Positions 50,701-62,700 of a stretch of DNA of 64,000 nt are shown here, in pieces. The stretch spans positions 317,169 through 381,168 of the forward strand of contig VXAI01000306.1 of the NCBI GenBank assembly GCA_013399305.1. Reading direction: 5' to 3'. Both the position numbers and the translations under genes were made by a program. The notes below the pieces were generated by a model. It searched no databases. It was given only the letters and a program-made list of their open reading frames with translations, and was not told where the DNA came from. Source of the stretch: Rostratula benghalensis (Eukaryota; Chordata; Aves; Charadriiformes; Rostratulidae). The stretch's first letter is position 1. The number at the start of each line of letters is the position of its first letter.

Positions 50701-53700
50701 CAAAACACTACATAATTCAGCAGAGCAAACTTGGGAATAATGATCTGTTTTTTCTTCACGACTTGCTAAATTGCAAGGCTACACTGTCAGTGCTCTATGA
50801 AACACAAGCTGAAGCACCTTCTGAGAGCACTCTAAGAAATGTTCGTTGATTGGACAGCACCCAGAATACATCCATTTAACCAGGACAAGGGACATGACTT
50901 GTGTTACTTACCTAGAGCTATCATGAAAGGAGGGTACAGCAGACAAAGATCAGTTCTATATGTGTCATTCACTATCCTCCTGTGCAAAAAACAACTTGTA
51001 AGTATCCTCCTGTTCACCTTTTAGACTACATGATTTCAGAAACTGCTGTCTGTTTATAAATACTTTGTCAGCTTCCCAGATGGTAGAAACAGTAAGGCTG
51101 CAGGGGGAAATGACAAGGGAAGAGATCTCTTCCCTTGTAAAAAAAAATAATCTCTTAAAGCCTTTCATTTTTTTTTTTACTTGTAGTCACAGCAGAAGTT
51201 TCTTTAGATGCACTGTATTATAAGCATCATTAGTGTCACTCTGCAGAGGGCATTGACACACACCATAAATAATTATCCCTGTTTCACAAGTAACTCAGGG
51301 CAAGCATAAAGGTAGTACTTTTACTATCTTTCTGTGTTTGACAAACAGTTTAAGAATAAGAGTTCTGCTAAACACAGCTAAAACCCCCTACATATTGATT
51401 CTACATCCTGTAACCAGACACAACAGAAATCTGACATGAATAGAAAAGGATTACCTCTACTCAAAGTCACTATTCAGTAGTGTGAAAACCTGTGCAATTA
51501 GAGCTAGTCTAAAAATAAAAATTGTATCACTGCAAAGTGAAATCATTACAGGGTTAAAGACAGAATAAGCTAAGTCAGGGATGTATACCCACACAGGTTA
51601 ACTAGGGCACTCTCTGTATTTAAATATAGCTAAGTCTGCTTTTGCTTAACCACCTTTCAAGCTAACTGTTAAAACACTTGCTTTCCTGCTGAAAGGAGGC
51701 ACTATGGTCAATCATTGTCTTCATTACCATGCAAGAGGTAGCAGCATGTCTTCTTGGCCCATATCTTGCACATACTGGAGCAAAGGTCTATATGGATGAT
51801 ACACTATCAAACAGCAGTCCTAGGAAAAATGTCCATGGGATAAAAGTTAGATTACAATGCAGAATGCCCTGTCATTTCAGAAATAAAAAAAAAAAAAGAA
51901 AAAATTTTGTTTACAAGTCAATTACTGATTTATTTATTTTTTTCTATGTAGCAGTCTGACACCTAACCCTGCTCTAATGAGGGCAGTGCTCTCTCTAGAA
52001 TACCATTACATGGCATGGTTGCCAGTCTGTCAATGTCCTTCCCCTAAGAGACAGAGAGAGCCACATCTGCAGCACACTGAAACCTCATTTGCTTACAAAC
52101 CCGTAATTCCCACTTGGAAATACAAAACACTGGCAGAAAACAGTCTGTCACTGAATACCATACATGGAAAGCATGCCAAAATAATTGACACTGGTTTGGA
52201 AAGAAAGAAAAAAAAATTCCCCTGCTCTCAAATCCCCATTTTTTTCAGGCCCAGGTTGGTGTAAACAAGAAGGAATAATCCTCTTGCTGAAAGTAGCCAA
52301 CTGTACGGATACTATCGGGAAAAGCCACATTAAGTTACACGTCCTGAACACGGAGGCGAGACCCAGTTATCACACAAAGTATACATTGCATAGTGTACTG
52401 GAAAAATAAGATAATTCCCAAAACACAACTTCTTGCAGATGCAGTTACTTGTGATAAAACTCCTGTCTAAAAAACTCAAGAGTCACTGCCACGTATAGCA
52501 GAGGTATCAGCAGAGGTCTGCAAAGATGATGGGAGCCCTGGAGTATCTCTCTTGTGAGGAAAGGCTGAGAGACTTCACTCAAAATTTTTAGTCTGGAGAA
52601 GAGAAGACTGAGAGTGATCAACACCTATAAATACTTAAAGGGTGGGTGTCAAGAGACTGGGGCCAGTCTTTTTTTCAGTGGTGCCCAGTGACAGGACAAG
52701 AGGAAATGGGCACAAACTTGTACATAAGAAGCTCCATCTAAACACAAGGAGGAACCTCTTCACTTTGAGGGTGGCAGAACCTGCTCTGGGTGGACCAGCT
52801 TTGGCAGGGGGGTTGGAGTAGATCATCTCCAGAGGTCCCTTCCAACCCTGTATCATTTTGTGAATCTTTGGCGAAATCTGAACAGAGTATCCAAAAAGGG
52901 ATTATAACAACCGTGGGCACAAACAAAAATTTTTATCCCACTTCCTCTATGCCCTGTTCCCAAAACATACCCTGTCTCATCTGCTGCCTAACTCACTGAA
53001 CTCCTCCCTGGTTTCTCTCTCCTCTTCTCTGCACTTGTGTAGAACCACCCCAGCAGAGCGAGCTTGATACCCTACACACTCAAGTCCAACCGATCGGCAG
53101 AAATCACCACTTCACCTAAGCCCCCTAAGAAGTCTGGGCTGCGTCCTTTCAGCTGCCCTAAAAAACACAGCAACAGGCAGGCAACCCTTACAAAAAGCAG
53201 GTAGAGCTCCTTTCTTTGAAAGTGCCTGGAAGAAAACATCACCTTACACTCCTTTCACCCAACAGCCCAATAGTTACAGCAGCATCTCAGAAAATGGGAG
53301 GTCCTGCATTCAGATTCTTCCTCACAGGATTCAAACCCATATCTCACTTCCTGGGAGATGACTGTAATTATCAAGTTATAAACTAGCCTCAGTGAGATAC
53401 TACCCACCCCTTCTGCTGAAGCTGGACTGTTGTAAAGTCCACATTCTTCCAAGTAAGAAGAGGGCATAGCAAGAATACAACTCCTCGTGCTCTTGACTGG
53501 CCATGCATCTTGGGAAATAAGGTCATGGCATCCCATCCTAGTCTCTGCATCAAGACTTAAGAGTTACCTTTCTTTCAAAAACAGAAGCAGTTCTGGAAAC
53601 AGAACTTAGGTTTACCCTTGCCAACAGTGCTCTTAACCAGCAGGATGCAGAGCTACACATGTTCCTCCTGTCCCCACTGCTCCCACAATCTGCCCTCTCT

Positions 53701-56700
53701 CTGTTGAGGTCAGCTTCAGTGCAAGGAGCTGAGAATGCTCTCCTTCAGCCCAGATGAGAAATTACAGCCTTCTGCTGAAAAATGTAAATGTTAGACCCAC
53801 ATGGGTACCATTCTAAAACTGGGGTGGGGATGGAGGGGAGGAAAGATGAGAAACTACTAAAAAACCCCACTTACCATTAATTCTAAGAGATAGAATTCAC
53901 ATTCTAGTATCTGCAAGGAAGTAGAATCACAGTTAAACAGCAGTGTGTTTCAGACAACAGAAAGAATTAACTGGCATCCAGTTTAACATCATGAACCCAC
54001 AGGAGTTCTCAACATGTACTTCCTAAATGCATTTCATCTGAAAATACAAAATCAAACAAGCCTCAAGCTATTATTAGCCATTGCCTTACCACCATTCTAA
54101 CTCCAGTCACAGTAACAAAGTTTAAACATTCTGGATCAAGTTTACTACAAACCACTACTTGATTGGCAGTACCTGTCTGATCTGCTTCAACGCTCAGCAG
54201 CAGCAGATTGTTCCCAGTGTATAAATAATTAAGATAGAGAAGTCCTTTTTGTAGAATTAGAGCTACCTTCATCAGGCCACTAACAAGCCAAATAGCCTTT
54301 TAAAGCATTTGCAGATTTAATTCCATATGAAATATTCTGTCCAAATGTAGCAATGGAATCAGCTCTCATCTTCCAGAGAGAGTCAGTCACACATTAGTGA
54401 TAGCAAGGAAAAGACTAGACTGCTTGGGCTATCAGAAAGCAGTACTCTGAAATACATTTCCATCTGCCTTTATCTCTAAAATAGTGGCTTTATTGCAAGG
54501 TCTTAGATATTTTATATTCTGATACGTTATTTGGCTTTCTAGATTGGGTGAAAAGCAAACCAACGACAACAACAACAAAGTAGTATTTACTACAGCTGAT
54601 CTAAAAATAATTAGATCTGTTTAACTTTGAAAATACAACAGCACAGGTCAAAACTGGTTTCGAGAAAAGCGATGGTATTTCTCAGGACTGTGACTGAGAA
54701 CACCTTGAAAGCCACTAGTAAATCTAAATTTTAAAATAATAAACAAAAATGATGTATCAAAAGCTGTTACATCTTACATGCAAAAATAAAACTGTTTTCC
54801 CTAAGCTAAACTGCCCCTGTGTGCAAGCTTGGAAGCATCCCAGGTGTGAAGGCTATTTACCTTCCCTGGAGCAATGTATTTGTAAACAAGAACACTCAAA
54901 AAAAGCTAAAGCTCTTTTATCATCATCCTAAATTAAAAATTACTATTCCAGTCACATCACTTCTCTTTACAGCATTCCCATCAACAATTTAAGCAAAGAA
55001 GGCTGTATGAGATTTATTACTCTAACTTTCCCAATAATCTATCCAAAATTAGTTATAAGCACCCTGACATAAGAGTACAAAAATATTTCTTTCTTAGAAT
55101 TTAAAAGACAGGATTTCCTGCTAACAATTACGTGTCTTTTCATTTATGCAATCAAGTTGTATTTCAAACAGGATACTTACATGGTTCATCCTATAAGGAA
55201 ACTCCTTCGGGAAGGCATATGAAAACCTAGTTTTCACTACAGAAAAGAGAAATGAGTAAAAATTAATTTAAAATGACGTAATTAATACTTTTACTTCTTT
55301 CCCTTTCTATTAACTCATTGTATTACAGCCCCTCAAATCCACTTTGGCAGCACAAATGCCTGCAGCACAACAGGTCTGTATTTGAAAGGGAGAAGTGATA
55401 AGATTGAAGACCCTGAAAGGCAAAGAAAAATACACCTGAAAGCCAGATTCTCACAGGTACTCAGTCAGACACTTGTCTCTTGCTTTGGGCACTGTTAAAT
55501 CTTCTGGTTAACTGCCAACCTGCTTATAGGCACTTCCCACAAGTTATCACTCACAGAGCCATCTACCTACCGACGTCACTCCCAATATGGTGATCCCTTC
55601 AGGATCTCAGTCCTGACACTAAATCCAAATGGAATTTTCAGATGGGATTTTTAAATATATATATATATATGTTTGATCCTCCAACATGCAAGACTTTAAA
55701 CCATGTAATAAAGTTTTAGAAAAGCAAGACCAAGGGCAGAGCGAGAGAGCTCAGCCAAGAGATCCTGTATGTCCACGATGCAAAGATTTTGGATGTGCAA
55801 AAATACAGGCTCAAATTTAAAGCAAGAAGTCAACTCACTACACTGCAGATAGATGTCCCAAGTACTAGATTACCACAGATTTCAAGGGTGATTCTCTCCT
55901 TGAAAGAGACACCTAAGCATCTGCTTAGGCATACGATATCATTCAAGGCACTTGCCTCCAAGAGAACGTTCAAATACATCCTCCCTTTTCCAGCTTATGA
56001 TGATCCCCAGTTTAGGTACCTAATTATCCTCATGCATTTTACAAGGAGAACAGGTACAAAGACTGCACTGTTAAGAATTCTGTTAAGTTGCAAAACCAGA
56101 GTGATCTCATACTAGAAAGCTGAGCAAAGAATAAAAACTAAGTACAATAATACAAGTGTATTTGTATTTCAAACTCACTCAAGATGCGAGTTTGAGGTTT
56201 GTACCAATGAAACATTTTAAAGATCTCTTTTAAGTCCTTGACCTCCAAGGAAAACAGGTAACATTTAAACATCCTAGAAGTGGACAACATTCCTTATATT
56301 AATGACTGACAGTACAGTATGAATCAATGCTACTTCCAGAAAATCTGTATGCCATTCACTTTGATGAAAAGATAGTGCCGATCCTCCAGACTGAAGAATT
56401 CAAAATTTAAACCTATGGTGGCCTTTGCTAGAAAATTTACAGTAGGACAATAAGACAAGTCTACTCCTTGGAAAGTTTAATTATTCCAAGAAAGAGAAGA
56501 ATGAATAAAACAGATTTCTCAATAAGCATGCAAACTGAAGAGATATATATAGTAAAAAAGAAAAAAATAACTGCTTTGAGGGGGAAGATAGGGAAACAAA
56601 ACATTTTCCCCACAAAAAAAAAAGCTGCAGACACAACCATATGGAGCTGTGCTTTTAGTGAGATTTTGAAGAGGTTGCCAGAAACCAATCTGAGATTATC

Positions 56701-59700
56701 TTCCTTACAAAGGAAGCATGTGTTACTAACTTAACATTTCTACCTAACTAAAAGCAAAGAAACCTTTTTTCATCCCTTTTGTCAGTTTTCTTTTACCTAT
56801 CTTGCCTCATCATTTTTCATCTTTTGTACAAAGATCTCCAAAAAAAATTTGCTGTGAGCTACTGAAGGAAGACCAGGTAGAATAGAAGGCAGAAATGCCA
56901 GGAGAAAGCCTGTTGTCCCCGCTGCCATGAAATGCAGGGTACTTATCAGGACAGGCAGGGTTTCCAGGTCTGAAGGAAGAGTTGCTGGGGGGAAGCCTGC
57001 AGGATTCTGAGATTTGGGAATTCCAGAAACAGCACAGCTCAGGACAAGATGCCCACTTAAAACCAGTTACTGTGTATTTACCAAAAATCTATCCAGCTTT
57101 CTCACTGATGCATCAAAACTGCCACACAGATCAGTGCTTTTGAGTTGCTACTGCTGTAAAAATAGCAACTCTTACTGCTAAATCCAGGACTGGTCTTGGT
57201 CACGCTGGCACCAAAGATGAGTTCCAGTTCCTGGTGGTGGAACTGACATTCAGCCAGCCCCATGGACTGATACACTTACTGCCCATGGAGGCTACAGCAG
57301 CAGCCAGTCACCTGTCCCCTCAACAGCTAAGAGGGGCTTTAAGAGCACTGACCTACATTTTGAAGAACACAGCCAGAAACTGCCTGTGGAGAACGGCTGG
57401 ACCTTCTGGGTCAAATCATAGCATTCAGTTAAGGAAGCCACCACTGAGACCTTGAAGGATGAAATGCAATTTACAGGAACTGGGAAGTACAAGGCAGGTG
57501 TGAAAGACAGAGAGTGAAGTAACTACAGTGTGATTTTATTGCATTTATTTGTGAGCAGTATGTAGATCACAAGACATCTTTTTAGGAATAAATACCATAT
57601 ACAGAGACTATATTATGATAAAAAAGAAGAATTAAAACCTACTAAAGCCAACCAAAAATTCTGAAAACAGGTATTTCCTTCAAGACATACCTGCTATAAA
57701 ATAGACAAAGCCCTAAGTTTCCCATTCTCTGAATTTACTACTCAAGACTGTTCATAAACCTCAATTGTTTAATTTTATTACTTTGTTTTTATTCATGCTT
57801 GGCGTAAGTTCAAATGAAAATCAACCAAAACTAATACAGAAGGGACCCTTCTGTTTCTGTGATTAAAACCAGAAGTTATTTATTCTGTATATCTTTAATT
57901 GGCTCCTAGCAGTCAACATGCAAGCCCCCCAATGAATTGACAAAAGGCTGCCGTTTAAAAACAAAACAACAAAAAAGCACAAAGAAAATGTCTGATCTCC
58001 CTACAGAGGTACCTAACTATAGTATAATGAAAATTGCTAATACTTACATACAGAAGTAGCAGCAGAAATCAACCTTGTATTTGAAACAACACCAAATTCC
58101 TAAAGAAAAAGCATGGTAAGTGAGGTGAACCACCTGAAATACCATATACTCAGTGTCATCAAATTAAAGTAATGGCTTCTTAATAAAATGGGTTTCTTTA
58201 TACAGAATTTCTTTCTTTTTTTTTTCCCCACCCCTTTTTCTTTTTTTTTTTTTTTTTCCCCTTATGGTGAGCAAAGTACATTAAAGGATCTTAGGTAAAG
58301 AGTTTTTCCATTTATTAGTTAATTTGCTGTTTGAATTACGATGGACAGGAAACATTTATGAAAGGTACTAAACCCACAGAAGCTGAGCTGGCTAACCTCT
58401 ACAAGATAAGATAGACAAAGAGGGCTTCAAGAAGGTACATTGTTTTTCCTTAACCTGCTTGGAGAGAAAACTGCCCTTAGAAACTTTTGTCATTAACTAC
58501 CTTTTTTTATTATGTTTCCATGAAGCCTTAGATTCTCTGCTGAGACAGCCCGCAAACTGAAAAATTTCTATAGACACTCTTTCAGAGAAGTGCACAGCAG
58601 AATCATAACCACTATATCTACCCTCTTTATGCTGTGGTTTCTGCAACTTTAGAAGACTGGCACTGACTTCTAACAATTGTTCTATAATATAAGGTAAATC
58701 CGTCTATGTATGCTCTACGTCTGCACTTTCTTAAAGGCTTAGTTAGCAGGCTAATAAAAAATAGTCTTTGCAGTGTTCTGCATCTTTCTCCTTTCCTTCA
58801 TCTCTTCCAAACACTGGAAGGCATCACACTATTTGTACACAAAACAGTATCACGTCCAAACACTGGTTTAGAACGACTGCCTCTACCATCCACTAAGTAT
58901 TTGAGTCCCCCCTGTAAAATTCCTTAGTGCTGACATATCAAAAGTTGGCTAATTTGGTTTTTTTTCCACTGCACAGACACTCCTCAAACACCTAAAAAAC
59001 TTCTTGCATTATAGAGGACTCAGAGCAGCGCCCAGTTGATGCTAACTCTTGGCCACATTCAAAGTGGACTTCTGATGGGGGAGGCACTGGAGCCTTCTCA
59101 CCCCTACCCCTTGAGTGTCAATTCCCTACAGTAATATCTCAAAGACACCACATGAGCTACAAAGTACTTTTAATTCAAGTAATGGAAGTGTGGTCAACTC
59201 TGAGGACCCCTCACTATACGAAAGCAAAAAGGGTAATTAGGAAAAAATGTCAAATTATATTTTGAATTCTAAGTAAACATAAATAAGGAAAAACACACCA
59301 GAAAGGCAACGCTGCACGATTTGAGAGATAGTGTATGTAAACACGTAAACACTGTATAACAGTGAAATAGCCATCTAAAACACTCTCCAATTTTCAGAGG
59401 CCCTTCATGGTTAGTAATTCAGACAACACTGTGAAAGACCAAATACTAAATGACACGTTTGAAGACCTTCTCCATTTCCTTTTCTTAAATTGCTATAGAA
59501 ATCCACAGGAAGAAAAAAAAAAAAAAAAAAAAGAGAAGGTTTCAACCCCCAAAGCATGAAGAATGACAAAAAGTTTAAAAGTCCTAAATGTTTTCTCTTG
59601 CTCATACATCACATAATTTGACATTAAAAAATTGTAATACTTCATACCTCTACTTTGGATGCCAAAAACACACACGTAGGAGCCATTAATACTGGATCTA

Positions 59701-62700
59701 TACTTTTTAGGGAATATCTGAAATGTTATAACAAAATTATAATATGTTGTTTCATACACGTAGAACGATTCATCTATTAAGAGCACCACACTTGCTTTTG
59801 AAAAAGCAAAGCTTAAGTTAACTTTATTAGCATAAAAGCTTTATACCATCCAGAAAACAAAAGTGGCACTGTTTTTAATACAGAACTGCATTTTTAAAAG
59901 GGCTACCAAAATGTGCCTATCAAATGTTTTATTCTCATACCATCATAGTAAACAGTCCTACCTGGCATAGAATCTCTTGAAGTAGACAGTAGCAGTGGCA
60001 ATAACTTGTTGTCTTAATTTAAGATGTTCACCTAAAGCCTGGATAACTTTAAAAAAAAAAAATTAACAAAAGCTTAAGTTGAGTTTTTACAACAACTTGA
60101 CACCAAAATAGCAAAGGATCTCAAAACTCGACCAGTGCTGGGGATTCTAAGGAGCAGCACCACTGGCTTCTCCCTCATTTCAGGTAAGTCCATTCTGGTG
60201 ACACAACTTGTTGCTGTAACCCTACAGACCTGCAGGTGAAGAAGCAGCACTGCATCCTGAAGCTCGTGGACACCTTTAAAAAGGGAAAGGTAACTTAACT
60301 CCCATGTGTACAAAAGCAAGTATGACCTTCAAGAAGATGACAACACAAATCTCACAATGGTAAAATCTTGGGCATTCCATTTGAGAGCAAAACAAATTCA
60401 AATACTTACAATACAAGTCTCTGGCTTTTCAGCGCCATGCAAAATGGATGGGTTTGGGTGTTTGTTGTTTTTTTTTTTCAAACAACTAAAGCTGCCAACA
60501 CAAACACGGTCATTAAATTTGGCAGAGGCAGCAGGTGTTAAAAAAATGACATATTTACTCTTAGGAGAGGGGGTGGGAGACCAGAGGATGCAGTCAGCTG
60601 CTCCATCACAGTGGTCCTCTGCCAGTTGGCCAAGAAACAACCCTGGTGTCATCTGTGCAGGTAGCTCTTGTTTGGCCTCCCAGGCAAAGGAAAGGTGCCA
60701 AGCAAATTAGATGCATCAAGCTGGGATTAAGAGCAGGGGTCAGATATAGAGAATGGCAGAGGGAAACAGAAGGCTGCTACTTGTTATTTTTCCCATACTT
60801 CTTCACGGTCTTTATCCTGAGCGAGGCTTGGCTGTGTTAACACTCCCTCTTGTTTTATTCCTCCCTCACCAGAAACAATAATTTAAAATTCACTTAAAAA
60901 CATGTACAGCAAGATCAAGACAGCCACCACTGATGGGAAAAGCAAACAATTCTGTCAGCAGTCATTGCTGAATTCTTACTCTCTACTCAAGCACACAAGT
61001 CCAGATTTTTTTTCCCCATGCCCTTATGCTGTATCACTTGGGAATAGCCAGGGTGTACCCTACTCTCACTTTTTATAAGCAGCACAGCATCTTAAAACAC
61101 ACAAATATCAAGGACATTGTCAGCTAGAAGGAGCTGAACACAGAAGACCACCCTGAATAGCACTGATAATGAGCAAATATTTTTTTTCTCCTACAGAAAA
61201 CTGTAACTAATTTGTCACCCACTACATTCACCCAAAGCATCATTTAGTCCCTGTCCATGTCATACCACTCTTTTCCAAAAACGTGAATGCCAAATTGAGA
61301 CTAGCTTGCCAGTGACAGTAGGAGAAGCAATACTGCCAGAAAGAAGGTTAAGCTCAGTATGCAACATCTGTACAAATACTAAAATATTTCGCAGCGTACC
61401 TTAGAAGGTTTGAAAGGATTTTTACCTTTGATTTGACCATGGGGCTAACAAAGCTGTCTTACTATCAGAAAAAATCCAAATACTAAGCTAAACAGAATTC
61501 TCCAAATATGTTTCTCACTCCCATGGGATTTTCAGGAATGGTTAGGCCATCTGCTGTCAGAGAAATATCAAGCATGGTTTAGGGAAAAAAAATGGACTAG
61601 AGCCTAGAGAGACTTAATGAAACGGAAGTTTGTATATGCTGGGAAAAAGTCCAATGCTTGTAATTAATTTTAAAAAAATATTTTAAAAGAAACTACTGGA
61701 CTATTTATTCCCCTATGCTTACAAAATACATGGGTCCAGTGGGTTTTTTTAAAATTAAAATTTGGTTTAAATCTGACAGGTTTTTGTAGCCTGTAACACA
61801 AACATTAAAGCTTTCGTCCTAAGCCAGAAAGGGAAATCAATTAACGTGCTTTTTAACCAAAAAGACTTGGTGATCCAAAGAGAGAAATCAACTTCATTTT
61901 CCTTTTCTGAACTATTTTAGAAGACGATAGTCTTCCTTCTCTACCATACTGACACCGTGAGTAGCTACACACGGCCATACAACTGGTTGGTGATCAGTCA
62001 GCACTTGGTTTCCAACAAGGAGGCAGCTGGAAACGGCCTCTCTCTGGGCTCTCTTGGTTGCTTTAGGGAACAACCATCTCCTGGGCAGACCCACACTGAA
62101 CGTGAAAAGCCATAGCCAAGATTTATCTCCCTACCCAGGTATGGCAGGAGGTGTGAGAGAGGAGGAGGAGGCTCAATAACCCCAAAACTGTGTCCCTACA
62201 CAGAGGCAGGCAATGACACACCACATATCAAGGGCTTGAAAAGGGTCAGCTCTGCCCAAGCTGCCACCAGCACAGCGTCCTCCCCACGAAGGTGCCTCTC
62301 TCTGCTAGAGAAGGGGGTGAAAGCCCAGCGCCACTCTCTCCTCCAGGGCAGGCTGTGCTCGTACACACGCAAGGGAGATGCTGGCAGAGCCATTCCCCAG
62401 CTGCCACAGGTCACACACTCAACCTTCAGGGGAAGCAACGAGTGCCAAGGAAAAGGAGACCGAGAACCACGAACTGAAACCACCTTTGTAAACCTTTGTT
62501 TACTCCAGAAAAAATGCTGAAGTGAAACATTTTAAAAAGCACATCTCGGAATTCAAATTAATACTAATGAAAATTAGCAGAGACATACAGTTTTAGAATA
62601 TATCGGTACCCCGTTTTCTCTTTTTACTTTAGAAAGCTACACTACTTTGTTTTAACCTCAAGGAATTTCAGGAATTGACCAAATCGGCAAATCATCGCTA

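Larger units (their letters stand above)
47779..50911 (-). other. CCNC introns between coding exons 9 and 12
   Basis: Introns 47779-48418, 48538-50476 and 50557-50911 around the two exons listed. They contain a G run (47837-47846), an ATT-rich simple stretch (49062-49112) and a G/T-rich stretch (50622-50693). No other gene is seen. Confidence 0.65.
50980..55180 (-). other. CCNC introns between coding exons 6 and 9
   Basis: Introns 50980-51727, 51820-53874 and 53911-55180. They hold a CR1 fragment (52515-52866) and an inverted tRNA-like old repeat (53262-53392); the rest is AT-rich and unrecognised. Confidence 0.65.
55237..59647 (-). other. CCNC introns between coding exons 4 and 6
   Basis: Introns 55237-58047 and 58100-59647. 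Simple sequence only: a short AT repeat (about 55654-55670), a long T/C tract (58207-58261) and an A tract (about 59512-59532). Confidence 0.65.

Noticed and set aside
53255..53536. 93-codon minus-strand frame
   Set aside because: Most of it is the palindromic tRNA-like repeat.
60306..60710. 134-codon plus-strand frame in a CCNC intron
   Set aside because: No recognisable domain, crosses a T tract, no splice or promoter context.
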